From: Arsenicibacter rosenii
GTDB taxonomy: Bacteria; Bacteroidota; Bacteroidia; Cytophagales; Spirosomataceae
Length of the DNA: 64,000 nucleotides
Assembly: GCF_001870735.1 (NCBI RefSeq)
Contig: NZ_MORL01000001.1
Span: 620,001-684,000 of the forward strand
Reading direction: 5' to 3'
Within the stretch, counting starts at the first letter, position 1, and each line of letters begins with the position of its first letter. The position numbers were made by a program, and so were the translations under genes. Under the pieces are notes generated by a model. That model saw nothing but the letters and a program-made list of their open reading frames with translations. It ran no database searches and was not told the origin of the DNA. Below are positions 45,080 to 54,211 of this stretch, one piece after another.

Positions 45080-46540
45080 ATGGATTTACTAGACATTTCC
45101 GGTCAGACTGACGTTGGCCAGCGCAGACAAGACAATCAGGACACGTTCATCTGCCAATTGCTGAACTCCCCGAAATGGCCCTCCAGGCAGCTGGCCCTGC
45201 TGTCGGTAATCGACGGTGTGGGCGGCTATGCGGGCGGCGACAGAGCGGCGGGCATTGCCCGTACGTATCTGGAAGCGTATATGGCCGAACCCAAGGGTGA
45301 TGTATTGAGCATGCTGCGGGAAGCCGTCGTGCATGCAAACAACCAGATTTTTGACGCCCGCCAGCAGGAACTGCGGCTCGCCCGGATGTCGTGTGTACTG
45401 ACGGCCGCCGTTGCCGATGCCGAACGGAACCGCCTGTATGTGGTACATGTGGGCGACACCCGTCTGTACCGTTTCCGCGCTGGTGTGCTCGAAAAACTCA
45501 CCAGCGATCACTCCCTGGTAGGCGTTCGGGAAGACGCCGGCGAACTGAACGAAGCTGAGGCCATGAATCACCCCCGCCGCAATGAGATTCTGCGCGATGT
45601 CGGGTCGGCCTATCACCAGATTGACGATCATGACTTTTTTGATGCCTTTGACGCTGATTTTCTGCCCGGCGACGTGCTGCTGCTCTGCTCCGACGGGTTA
45701 TCGGATATGCTGACAAGGGCACAGATGACTGCGGTCCTTAACCGCAGGATTGCCCTGCCCGCTCAGGTACAAAGCCTGATTGATCTGGCTAATCAGCAAG
45801 GCGGCAAGGATAATATTACCGTTGTTCTGGCTAAACATGCCGGTATTCAGCCAGTAACCGGTATTCCGGCCCAATCGGAGCGCAAACAAACCGGTGCATT
45901 TCCGCAGGTGGCTCCGGTAAAACAAGCCCCGCCTGTGCAGCAAACACCTGCTGAACCGGTCAGGCCGCCGGCTCAGGCCCCCAAAAAGAAAGCACAGGGT
46001 TTGTGGATCGGGCTTGTTTTGCTGGCAGTACTGGGCGTCACGGCGTATTTCTGGATGACCAACCGGCCCGACCGGCCGGCGTCGCCCGCTGAGCTGTCCA
46101 TTCCTGAACAGGCCACGGGGGCGGTTCAGCCTACCTTTCTGGATACACTGCTTACCACGGCAAGCAGGCATAAACTGGTCATGTCGACCGACTCGCTGCC
46201 GGATACCCTGCGGCTCTCCCGTCCGATTGCTATTGCCGATACCCTCGACCTGATTGTTACCGGTAACCCGCTGGTTATCCTGCCGGCTGATTCAACGCAA
46301 CGGATTGCCGCCTTTTTGGTAGCAGACAGCGGACAGCTGAAGCTGAACAATGTTCGGTTCAGTGGCTTTCAAACGGCAATTCTGGCGGGCAAAAACGCTA
46401 AAATCACGCTAAATAACGTATCTTTCCATCATGTTAAGACAACGGTAGCGGCCCAGGCAGCGGCTACCGATTCCACGATGAACGAAGAAATTCAGCTTTT
46501 GGTAAAGCCGCTTACACCTAAAAACAACACCCGTAAGTAA
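45080..46540 (+). CDS. PP2C-family Ser/Thr phosphatase with membrane helix and periplasmic beta-repeat domain
   Basis: 486 residues. Residues 5-252 are a PP2C phosphatase with metal ligands at Asp18 (RRQDNQD), Asp45 (DGVGG), Asp205 (SDGLSD) and Asp244 (GKDN). A Pro-rich linker leads to a membrane helix at about 308-326. The remaining 155 residues, predicted periplasmic, show beta-helix-like repeats (LKLNNVRFSGFQTAILAG, ITLNNVSFHHV). It mirrors mycobacterial PstP, which also has a membrane helix and external domain. It ends 3 bases before the kinase gene. Confidence 0.88.
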   Translation: MDLLDISGQTDVGQRRQDNQDTFICQLLNSPKWPSRQLALLSVIDGVGGYAGGDRAAGIARTYLEAYMAEPKGDVLSMLREAVVHANNQIFDARQQELRLARMSCVLTAAVADAERNRLYVVHVGDTRLYRFRAGVLEKLTSDHSLVGVREDAGELNEAEAMNHPRRNEILRDVGSAYHQIDDHDFFDAFDADFLPGDVLLLCSDGLSDMLTRAQMTAVLNRRIALPAQVQSLIDLANQQGGKDNITVVLAKHAGIQPVTGIPAQSERKQTGAFPQVAPVKQAPPVQQTPAEPVRPPAQAPKKKAQGLWIGLVLLAVLGVTAYFWMTNRPDRPASPAELSIPEQATGAVQPTFLDTLLTTASRHKLVMSTDSLPDTLRLSRPIAIADTLDLIVTGNPLVILPADSTQRIAAFLVADSGQLKLNNVRFSGFQTAILAGKNAKITLNNVSFHHVKTTVAAQAAATDSTMNEEIQLLVKPLTPKNNTRK

Positions 46541-46543
46541 CCC

Positions 46544-48460
46544 ATGCGCACAACCAACGCTAACCAGCACTTTCCTGACTACGAGATTCTGGGAGAGCTG
46601 GGCCGCTCAAATGCCCGGGTTCTCAAAGCACGTCACCGGCAAACCGGCGAACTGGTTGCCATCAAACATTTTGCCTTCAATACAGATGCAGGGACGCTGC
46701 GCCGTTTTCAGCGGGAATCAGATATCATGACCACACTGGCTCACCCCAATGTTGTTAAAATCAAGGAAGTTCACTTCGACGCCGATCTGCCCTACATCGT
46801 CATGGAACTGATCGAAGGCGGCGATGTACGCTCCCTGCTGAAAAACCGTCATCAGCTGGATGCGGCGACCACCATCCGCCTGGGCCTGCAAATGGCCGAG
46901 GCCCTGAAAGCCATCCACGAAGCCGGGATTGTCCACCGCGACATCAAACCCGACAACATCATGTTCCGGCAGTTGCAAAGCGGTGAGCTCCATTTCCTGC
47001 TGACCGACTTCGGCATTGCCCGTTTCCGCGAACAGCCGAATACCGTTACCGGTCATTCGGCAATGACATACGAATACGCTTCGCCGGAGCAGTTCCACGA
47101 CCCATCGTCGGTGACCGAAGCCACAGACTTTTATTCGCTGGGTGTCGTCCTGTACGAATGTCTGACGGGGCAGGTTCCGTTTGTGCTGGGTGATTTCGGC
47201 ATCGGGCTTCTCAGTAAACGCATCGAAAATGAAACCCCTGCTCCCCTGCCTGCCGGCTTACCCGTGAGCCTCCGGCAGGTAGTAGAGGATCTGCTGTGCA
47301 AACAACCGGCCGACCGGCTGACAGTAGCCGGCGAGCTGAAACGAAAGCTGAAACGGGCGGATCTGGAACTGGATGACGAGCCACAATCAATACCGGCGCC
47401 GGTCACGCCGGTTATAGCCGTTGCACCGGTTGTACCGCCTGCGCCTCCGGTTTCAGGTACGGCCACCCATGAACCGGCAAAGGCAACCTTACCCGCCCCA
47501 TCACCGCATGTTGCCCCCGCCCGCCCCGCCGAAACGCAACGGTACGAACCGGTAAAAGCCGTTCAGCCATCGACCCGGCCGCCCTATGTGCCGCCGGCAA
47601 ATGTCCGGCCTCCGGATGTCCGCGGCACAAGTCAGCCGGGTCCGGTCAAGAAGCGTTCGGGTGATTCGGCCATCCTTATTACCCTGATTCTGGTAGTGGT
47701 GATGCTCGGGTTTGTGTGGTACTACCACAGCCGCCGCGAGCCGCATCCGACGGCGAAGGCCAGTCAGGATACCGTCGCCGTTATACCGGCCGATACCACC
47801 GAAGCAATAACCGGGGAGATGCCTGCTGATACGGCCCTGACCGAAAGCAGCGAGTCGCCGGAAAACCCGGTGCAGGAGCTGCTCGATCAGGGAAGTCAGT
47901 ATTACGCGCAGAATAACTTCACGGAAGCATTCAGGGTGTATAAACAGGCAGCCGATGAAGGCAATTCAGAAGCCCAGAACTGGATCGGCCTGCTCTATGA
48001 CCAGGGTAAAGGCGTGGGCGAAGACCAGACCGAAGCGACCAACTGGTACCGCAAATCGGCCACGCAGGGAAATCCGTTTGGTCAGTATAACCTCGGGGCC
48101 CAGTATTACAACGGCGAAGGTGTCGAACAGGATTACAAACAGGCCTTCGACTGGTACGCCAAAGCGGCCGAACAGGGCAACACCTCCGCCGAAAACGGGC
48201 TGGGTGACCTCTACTATTTTGGCTACGGTGTGACACAAAGTAATGCCGATGCGGTGCAATGGTACCGCCGCGCGGCTGATCACGGCAACGCATTCGGTCA
48301 GTATAACATGGGCTGGATGTACGAAAATGGCTACGGAGTCGACAAAAACGTGGATCAGGCCGTCCGCCTGTATCAGTCATCCGCCAAACAAGGCAATGCA
48401 TTTTCAATTAAAGCCCTTCGCCGGCTAGGCTATAATGTACGGGAGTACCGGGCTCAGTAA
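46544..48460 (+). CDS. Receptor-type Ser/Thr protein kinase with periplasmic Sel1 repeats
   Basis: 638 residues. Residues 12-270 are a Hanks-type kinase: VAIK with Lys41, HRDIKPDN with catalytic Asp133, DFG with Asp155, YASPEQ and the activation-loop Thr/Ser region. A Pro/Ala-rich linker (280-370) leads to a membrane helix at about 375-395. The C-terminus (about 430-635) contains Sel1-like repeats (AQNWIGLLYDQGKGV, GQYNLGAQYYNGEGV, AENGLGDLYYFGYGV, GQYNMGWMYENGYGV). By orientation these are periplasmic, in the place where PknB has PASTA domains. Only 3 bases separate it from the phosphatase gene. Confidence 0.9.
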   Translation: MRTTNANQHFPDYEILGELGRSNARVLKARHRQTGELVAIKHFAFNTDAGTLRRFQRESDIMTTLAHPNVVKIKEVHFDADLPYIVMELIEGGDVRSLLKNRHQLDAATTIRLGLQMAEALKAIHEAGIVHRDIKPDNIMFRQLQSGELHFLLTDFGIARFREQPNTVTGHSAMTYEYASPEQFHDPSSVTEATDFYSLGVVLYECLTGQVPFVLGDFGIGLLSKRIENETPAPLPAGLPVSLRQVVEDLLCKQPADRLTVAGELKRKLKRADLELDDEPQSIPAPVTPVIAVAPVVPPAPPVSGTATHEPAKATLPAPSPHVAPARPAETQRYEPVKAVQPSTRPPYVPPANVRPPDVRGTSQPGPVKKRSGDSAILITLILVVVMLGFVWYYHSRREPHPTAKASQDTVAVIPADTTEAITGEMPADTALTESSESPENPVQELLDQGSQYYAQNNFTEAFRVYKQAADEGNSEAQNWIGLLYDQGKGVGEDQTEATNWYRKSATQGNPFGQYNLGAQYYNGEGVEQDYKQAFDWYAKAAEQGNTSAENGLGDLYYFGYGVTQSNADAVQWYRRAADHGNAFGQYNMGWMYENGYGVDKNVDQAVRLYQSSAKQGNAFSIKALRRLGYNVREYRAQ

Positions 48461-48484
48461 CCGGCCTCCTTTCATCCGACATAC

Positions 48485-51400
48485 ATGAATCAACCCGCGC
48501 AAACGAGACCAGCAGCGACCGTTCCGTATTGGTTGCTCGCGGCCACCATCTTTTTACTCTTCCTGTTTTACCGGCTCTATCAGCATCTGTCGCCGGCGTT
48601 GCAGGCGGCTGATCAATCGCTGACGTCCGGAGCGGCCATTCTGCTCTGCCCCGGCACCAGCGCAGAAGACATCCGGCAGGTGCTGACCAATGGCAGTTTT
48701 TACACCGACGACCGCGACATTGACCTGGTCGCCGACTCTCTTTCGGCCAGGCTGACCCACGGGTTGTCGAATCTTGGTGCGCTGAACAAACAGGAGTTTG
48801 CGATCCGTGTCCCGAACGCCTGGCAACCGTCTGTTGGCGGAACTGACTTTTATAACCGCGTCCGTACCTCACGACAGCGGATGGGTTTCGATTCGCTGCT
48901 TTACCGGCGCGAACTGACCAACCCGAAGGCCTATCCATCGGAAGTAGCCATCGGGCAGGGGGAGGAATCCTATGCCGGAAACGTGACGGATGCCCGCACT
49001 CAGGCGCCCATGAGCGGTGTACTGGTGCAGCTACAGAAGCATACCAGCCGTCCCGACCAGCCTTACCAGCGGTTTTATGCCCGTACCGACGCTGACGGCC
49101 GGTTTACCTTTACCGGACTGGCGGCCGATTCGGGGTACAGCGCCGTTCCGCTCAAGCCGGGTTTTGAGTTTGGTAACCGCCAGGGAACGGCTTCCCTCAA
49201 CGGCTCTTTTTCGGCATCATTCACCGCCCGACCGCATACCATCCGGCTGATCGGCCCGCTGGTCTACGACCAGATTAAGGACTACAAGGCCTTTATCGTC
49301 AGGACTCCTGCTGATTTTACCCGGGCATACGGGGGCTATGCCGCTTTATTTTTTCTGTCTTTCTGGCTGGTATATGCATTCTGGTCGTATCGCCGGTTTA
49401 CCACCGATCCCCTGCTGCTTCCGCTGCTGATGCTCTTAACCGGCGTCTCGCTCCTGACCCTGTTCAGCATTCAGGACCCGGTGCAGGACACGATGCACGC
49501 CAACCAGAACGCCATCGGGATTGCCTTCGGTCTGCTCGGCCTGACCATCGTTTCTCAGCTACCCATCGGTAAACTGTACAGCCAGTGGACCTTCGACGCT
49601 CTCGTTAATTTCCGGAAGCGCACCGTTTACAACCTGACCGGCTGGACCTGGCTGATCATCGCCATCGTTCTGGCGTTCATGACATTAGTATTTGGGTCCG
49701 GACCTGAAGGCAGCGGGGTACGGGTAAATCTGAATCTGGGCTTGTTCAGCTTTCAGCCAAGCGAACTCACTAAATACCTGTTTCTCTTATTTCTGGCGGG
49801 CTTTTTTGCGGCCAACGCGCCCCGAATCCGCGACCTGTCCGATATTCGGTGGCGGGCCCGGATCAGTCTGGGCGTCTTCGGCGGCACACTGGCGATTCTG
49901 ATCCTTTACCTGTTGCTGGGCGATATGGGCCCGGCGCTGGTTATCTGCCTTACCTTTCTGGTCTTTTACAGCATCGCGCGCGGCAATCTGGGATATGTGC
50001 TGGCGGCCGGGGCGGTCTACGGGGCTACCCTCTGGCTACTCCCGGCACTGAATGCCACATTGCTGTCGTTTATGCTGGTCATCTTATTGCTGGTGATGAC
50101 CAAAACAGTCCGGTCAGCAACAGGAAAAGGCTGGCTGATGCTCGTCACCGAATCGCCGGTGCTGTTGTTGCTGATTATGGCAGCCTTTGTATTTGGCAAT
50201 CAGTTGCCGGGCGTCGGCAGCCGGTTGGCCGACCGTGAGGCGATGTGGCTTAACCCGTGGAATAACGATGTATACGGCGGCGATCACCTGGCCCACGCCT
50301 ACTGGTCATTGTCGTCGGGTGGCTTTTCGGGGCAGGGCCTTGGTAAGGGGCTGGCCCACACCATGCCTGCGGCCCACACCGATATGATTCTGGCCAGTTT
50401 TGGCGAGGATACCGGCTGGCTGGGCCTTGCTGCGGTATTTGTTGCCTTCGGACTGCTGTTTCACCGCACATTCCTGCACGCCCGTAAAGCCGGTCAACCG
50501 TTTAGTTTTTACCTCTGTGCGGGCATCGGTATCGCAAACGGCCTTCAGTTTCTGTTGATTGCGGGCGGAAGCCTCGGCCTGTTGCCACTCACCGGTATTG
50601 CGGTGCCCTTTCTGAGCTACGGCAAAATCTCGCTGATCCTCAACCTGACCGCCTTCGGTGTTGTGGCCGGTATGGCCCACCGTCCGGGGCAGGCAACCCA
50701 GCAGGAATACGTACAATCGTTCTATGATCCGGTTCTGCTGACCGGTATCCTCGGTTTCATGGCCGGTCTGCTGCTGCTGATTGGTAAACTGGGCTATATC
50801 CAGCTTTGGCAGCCTGATGTGTTTATTGTGAAACCCGCCCGTGTGATGAGCCGGAACGGCCTGCCCGTTTATAGCTACAACCCACGCATCGACATCCTGA
50901 CAAAGGAACTCGCAGCCGGTACGATTTATGACCGCCGGAAACGCATACTGGCGACCAGCTCGCCGAACCAGCTGCTGGCCAATGCCGGGGCTCTCCGGCA
51001 GGCCGGTCTCGAACCCACGACCCTCACCCAGCTTGCCCGACGGCACCAGCGCCGATACTATCCATTTGACAATCAGCTGTTTTTCTGGGTAGGCGATGCA
51101 AATACGCGGTTATTCTGGAATCAGGAAAACGGGTACTTTGCCGAGGCAACGCATTTGAGTCAGTTGCGGGGGTTTGATACGCAGCCGCGTAAAACCAGTT
51201 TTATTACGACCCGGTTTAAAGCCGACCGCTTCTCCAAACCCATCATGCAGCAGGTCACGCTCGTCGCCTATGACTACAGCCCGCTGTCTTCCCTGCTGCG
51301 GGCAGGCATCGACAGCAGGGAAGTTACTGCCCTGAAAGCCAAAAACCGGGATGTGTCCCTCAGTGTCGACGCCGGCTTACAGGTAGCCCTGCAACAGGCC

Positions 51401-52477
51401 ATCGGCCGGTCCGACGCCGCTTCGAAACGGACATCGGTTGTGGTGCTCGACGCCGCCTCGGGTGATTTGCTGGCCTCGGCCGTTTATCCGCTGCCCAACC
51501 TTCAGGCACCCGATGAGCTGTTGCTCCCGGAAAAAGACAAAATGACGCTGCCTTACCCCGTAACCGACCGTGATCCCGGCCTGACCTACCCGACCGCCCC
51601 CGGCTCAACAGCCAAAATCCTGACGGCAGCGGCCGCTTACAATAAGCTGGGCAGTCCGGCCGCCGACGAAACCTATACCGATATTACTTTCGATGAAATT
51701 ATCCGGAAAGGTACCCGCGAGAGTGAGCCGTTCAACGAGCCGATCGACATGCGTAAAGCCATTGTCCGGTCGAGTAACGTGTATTTCATCCGGCTGGCCA
51801 ATGAAAAAAAACTGGATGATGATATGGCCAGGCTGTACCTTGCAACGGGGATGAACGTTGATTATGTGGGTGGCTATTCGTTTGTGCCATCGCTGACCCC
51901 GCAGCAGCAAACCCGTATCCTGACCCATTGGCGTGATTCTTCCTTCAACGTAAACCGGCAGTTTTACACCAAATGGCGGGGCACCAAACGGAATCGCTAC
52001 AACAGCGAATTTTCGGGCCTTGCCTGGGGGCAGGGACAATTAACGGCTACGCCTGCCGCTATGGCCCGTATGGCGGCAGCCATTGCAAACGGCGGCCTGC
52101 TGGCCCCGACCCGCTACGCCATTAAACGGAGCGGCAACCGCATTCCGCTCGAAAAAGGTACAACGCTGATCAATCAGCCTGCCGACGCGGCCCGGCTGAC
52201 CTCGTTCATGATTGACCAGTCGAATCCGGCCGGCGGAGCCCCTAAAATCAGCACTAGCCGTGTGGCGGGTAAAACCGGAACCCCCGAACGACGTTTTAAT
52301 GGCAGGAACCGGTTCGACGGCTGGTACGTCTTTTTTGCGCCGACGCCTGATAAACGCTCGCATACGGTAGTGTGTATCCGCATTGAGCTTGGTGAGTCGT
52401 CGGGAAATGCGGTAAAGCTTGCGGATGACTATATCGTTCCGGTATTGCAGAAATTTGGTTATTTCGGATCATTTTAA
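48485..52477 (+). CDS. Fusion of SEDS glycosyltransferase (RodA/FtsW) and class B PBP transpeptidase
   Basis: 1330 residues in one uninterrupted frame. Residues 15-33 are a membrane helix; about 40-265 is periplasmic and includes a carboxypeptidase-regulatory-like sandwich (SGVLVQLQKH, TDADGRFTFTGL). Residues about 285-790 are a SEDS polymerase with QPSELTKY, GDMGPALV and the catalytic-region HTDMILASFGEDTGWLG (Asp633). Residues about 800-1330 are a PBP: GTIYDRRKRILA, nucleophile Ser1041 in STAK, SSN (1096-1098) and KTGTPE (Lys1263). The two enzymes normally pair as separate proteins (RodA-PBP2, FtsW-FtsI). It lies 24 bases after the kinase gene. Confidence 0.93.
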   Translation: MNQPAQTRPAATVPYWLLAATIFLLFLFYRLYQHLSPALQAADQSLTSGAAILLCPGTSAEDIRQVLTNGSFYTDDRDIDLVADSLSARLTHGLSNLGALNKQEFAIRVPNAWQPSVGGTDFYNRVRTSRQRMGFDSLLYRRELTNPKAYPSEVAIGQGEESYAGNVTDARTQAPMSGVLVQLQKHTSRPDQPYQRFYARTDADGRFTFTGLAADSGYSAVPLKPGFEFGNRQGTASLNGSFSASFTARPHTIRLIGPLVYDQIKDYKAFIVRTPADFTRAYGGYAALFFLSFWLVYAFWSYRRFTTDPLLLPLLMLLTGVSLLTLFSIQDPVQDTMHANQNAIGIAFGLLGLTIVSQLPIGKLYSQWTFDALVNFRKRTVYNLTGWTWLIIAIVLAFMTLVFGSGPEGSGVRVNLNLGLFSFQPSELTKYLFLLFLAGFFAANAPRIRDLSDIRWRARISLGVFGGTLAILILYLLLGDMGPALVICLTFLVFYSIARGNLGYVLAAGAVYGATLWLLPALNATLLSFMLVILLLVMTKTVRSATGKGWLMLVTESPVLLLLIMAAFVFGNQLPGVGSRLADREAMWLNPWNNDVYGGDHLAHAYWSLSSGGFSGQGLGKGLAHTMPAAHTDMILASFGEDTGWLGLAAVFVAFGLLFHRTFLHARKAGQPFSFYLCAGIGIANGLQFLLIAGGSLGLLPLTGIAVPFLSYGKISLILNLTAFGVVAGMAHRPGQATQQEYVQSFYDPVLLTGILGFMAGLLLLIGKLGYIQLWQPDVFIVKPARVMSRNGLPVYSYNPRIDILTKELAAGTIYDRRKRILATSSPNQLLANAGALRQAGLEPTTLTQLARRHQRRYYPFDNQLFFWVGDANTRLFWNQENGYFAEATHLSQLRGFDTQPRKTSFITTRFKADRFSKPIMQQVTLVAYDYSPLSSLLRAGIDSREVTALKAKNRDVSLSVDAGLQVALQQAIGRSDAASKRTSVVVLDAASGDLLASAVYPLPNLQAPDELLLPEKDKMTLPYPVTDRDPGLTYPTAPGSTAKILTAAAAYNKLGSPAADETYTDITFDEIIRKGTRESEPFNEPIDMRKAIVRSSNVYFIRLANEKKLDDDMARLYLATGMNVDYVGGYSFVPSLTPQQQTRILTHWRDSSFNVNRQFYTKWRGTKRNRYNSEFSGLAWGQGQLTATPAAMARMAAAIANGGLLAPTRYAIKRSGNRIPLEKGTTLINQPADAARLTSFMIDQSNPAGGAPKISTSRVAGKTGTPERRFNGRNRFDGWYVFFAPTPDKRSHTVVCIRIELGESSGNAVKLADDYIVPVLQKFGYFGSF

Positions 52478-52487
52478 CCCTTATCGC

Positions 52488-53366
52488 ATGATTCCCCGGC
52501 TAAAGAAAATCCTTGGGCTAACCGACCCTGAGCCTATACAACAAACCGATGACCACACACCGGCCATACCTTCCCCGCCAGCTGTGCCGGTCAGCGGTTT
52601 GCCGGCCGCCCCCCAAAAAAGAGCGGAAATCCTGGCGTTCATCATCAACAGCCTCCATCCGTACCGCGACGAGGCCCAGACCGATATTCAGGGTCTGACG
52701 TTGTTGGTCTGTTGCCCGACAGCCGAAGAGGAGGAACTGATGCGTGTTGCCCTCTATACGGCTTTTCCTGACCGGTTTAAGGAGGATGAACTGGACCGCG
52801 AGCTGGCGAATCACTACATCCGGCTGCCCCGGAACTGGACATTTACCATCCAGCTCGTGCCTGATCACCTCCCCGACTGCCGGTTCCGGCAAGGCAACCT
52901 GGGCCTGCAGCTCCAGCGTGCCCATACCGCCCCGGTACCGGTTTCACAGGCCATCATCAGTGCGTTACGCGGGCAGACCCATCAGGCAGCGTACATCATT
53001 CAGCCCGACGGACAGACGACGCTGCTGATCGGGAGAGGGTTTAAACCAGCCTTGCCCAGCGGTCGTGTACGGACCAACGACATTGTCTTTCTGGAGAAAA
53101 GCGATCCGGCCTTCGACCCTGTGTCCGGTAAGGAAAACGGGGCGGTCAGCCGCAACCATGCTAAGATAACGTTTGATCCGGTCAGGAAAGGATTTTTCCT
53201 GTTTGCCGATGAGGGCGGGCTGCCGATGAGCGGTAATAAAACAAAGATTTTCCGGAGCGACGACAGTGTGGTCCGCGTCGACATTATGGGGATGGGCTAT
53301 CCGCTTCAGGACGGTGACCAGATTGAGCTCGGCGGCGAGGCCACGTTGTCCGTTACGATCAGTTGA
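52488..53366 (+). CDS. FHA-domain protein, last gene of the locus
   Basis: 292 residues from ATG 52488, 10 bases after the fusion gene. A helical N-terminal region (about 1-60) precedes an alpha/beta domain, and residues about 200-292 form an FHA domain with TLLIGRGF, NGAVSRNHAKITF (SxxH) and GNKTKIF. These are the phosphopeptide-binding loops. Its opening PRLKKILGL resembles the first FHA gene, suggesting ancient duplication. It is the likely recruiter of phosphorylated partners to the synthase. Confidence 0.88.
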   Translation: MIPRLKKILGLTDPEPIQQTDDHTPAIPSPPAVPVSGLPAAPQKRAEILAFIINSLHPYRDEAQTDIQGLTLLVCCPTAEEEELMRVALYTAFPDRFKEDELDRELANHYIRLPRNWTFTIQLVPDHLPDCRFRQGNLGLQLQRAHTAPVPVSQAIISALRGQTHQAAYIIQPDGQTTLLIGRGFKPALPSGRVRTNDIVFLEKSDPAFDPVSGKENGAVSRNHAKITFDPVRKGFFLFADEGGLPMSGNKTKIFRSDDSVVRVDIMGMGYPLQDGDQIELGGEATLSVTIS

Positions 53367-53430
53367 TAGAAACCCATAGGCTCATTGACAGAAATCCTGT
53401 CATTCTGTTTTAAAAAATACCTGCATAATC

Positions 53431-53513
53431 GGGCGACCACGTGGGGTCTGTGGGCGGCCATGGTATAGTCTGTGGGCGGCCATGGTATAGTCTGTGGGCG
53501 ACCACGTGGGGTC
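53431..53513. repeat. Four tandem units of a 21-22 bp palindromic repeat
   Basis: Units GGGCGACCACGTGGGGTCTGT, two copies of a 22-bp variant (GGGCGGCCATGG + TATAGTCTGT) and a final GGGCGACCACGTGGGGTCGCCCC. The core GGCGACC...GGTCGCC is palindromic and of a type dispersed widely in bacterial genomes. Confidence 0.7.
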
Positions 53514-53517
53514 GCCC

Positions 53518-54120
53518 CTACATGGCTTTCAGGCGGTGGTTTTTGTTGATACGGAAACGGGCATGGGCCAGTTTGTAACAAAGCACACCGCCGGCCACCA
53601 ACGCGCCGGCCGGAATCAGGGAGCCGGGATCAAACCGGAAACGCCCCGAGCGGCCGTCGGGCGCTTTGGGGTTGACAAAGTCCGCTACCGCAAAAACACC
53701 GCCCGCCAGGGGCAACATCACCGCTCCCGCCGACACAAACGGAATCTGCCGGTCAATTTTTATCCACTTGACGTCCCCGAACCGGAACGAGATGGTTTCC
53801 ATCCGGTTCATCACCTCGTTTTCGACCAGAATGCTGAACGATGAATCGGTTACGGCATAGAGCGTCTCACGGTAAACCTCGCCACGGGCCTTAAACCGGA
53901 TTTCGTCGCCCTCATGGAAACGGTACCGTTTAAACCCGAAAGGGCCGATCACGTCCAGCGCCAGATAGCGGTTTCGTTTCAGCAACGGTGCATAGCGCGG
54001 ATTTTGCTCCAGTTCACCGTCGGGTGGCCGTACCCGCACCGGTACACCGGTCTGCGCCCGCACCGGCTGGCCGGCAAGTGATAAACAAAGGAGCACACAT
54101 AAGTAAATTAACCGGTCCAT
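53518..54120 (-). CDS. Secreted hypothetical protein
   Basis: 200 residues from ATG 54120, which begins a signal peptide (MDRLIYLCVLLCLSLAG, cleavage near VRAQ). The mature part is beta-rich with a conserved-looking HEGDEIRFKARGE segment and a C-terminal hydrophobic pair of helices. Proteins of this type are common and uncharacterised in Cytophagales. Not co-directional with the FHA genes. Confidence 0.65.
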   Translation of the reverse strand: MDRLIYLCVLLCLSLAGQPVRAQTGVPVRVRPPDGELEQNPRYAPLLKRNRYLALDVIGPFGFKRYRFHEGDEIRFKARGEVYRETLYAVTDSSFSILVENEVMNRMETISFRFGDVKWIKIDRQIPFVSAGAVMLPLAGGVFAVADFVNPKAPDGRSGRFRFDPGSLIPAGALVAGGVLCYKLAHARFRINKNHRLKAM

Positions 54121-54211
54121 AGGCTGTATAAACAATCAATTATGAGGTGCTGAATGACACCTGGTTGAATAAATGGCCTTCATACAGGCTCATCATCAGG
54201 TAAAACAGATT

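Noticed and set aside
50306-51046. 246-codon minus-strand frame inside the SEDS-PBP fusion
   Set aside because: No family similarity, and the plus strand has a continuous well-conserved frame with known motifs.
53431-53513. Possible CRISPR array
   Set aside because: Units are contiguous without unique spacers and no cas genes are near.
53306-53581. 91-codon minus-strand frame across the tandem repeats
   Set aside because: It consists largely of translated repeat and overlaps the FHA gene end.
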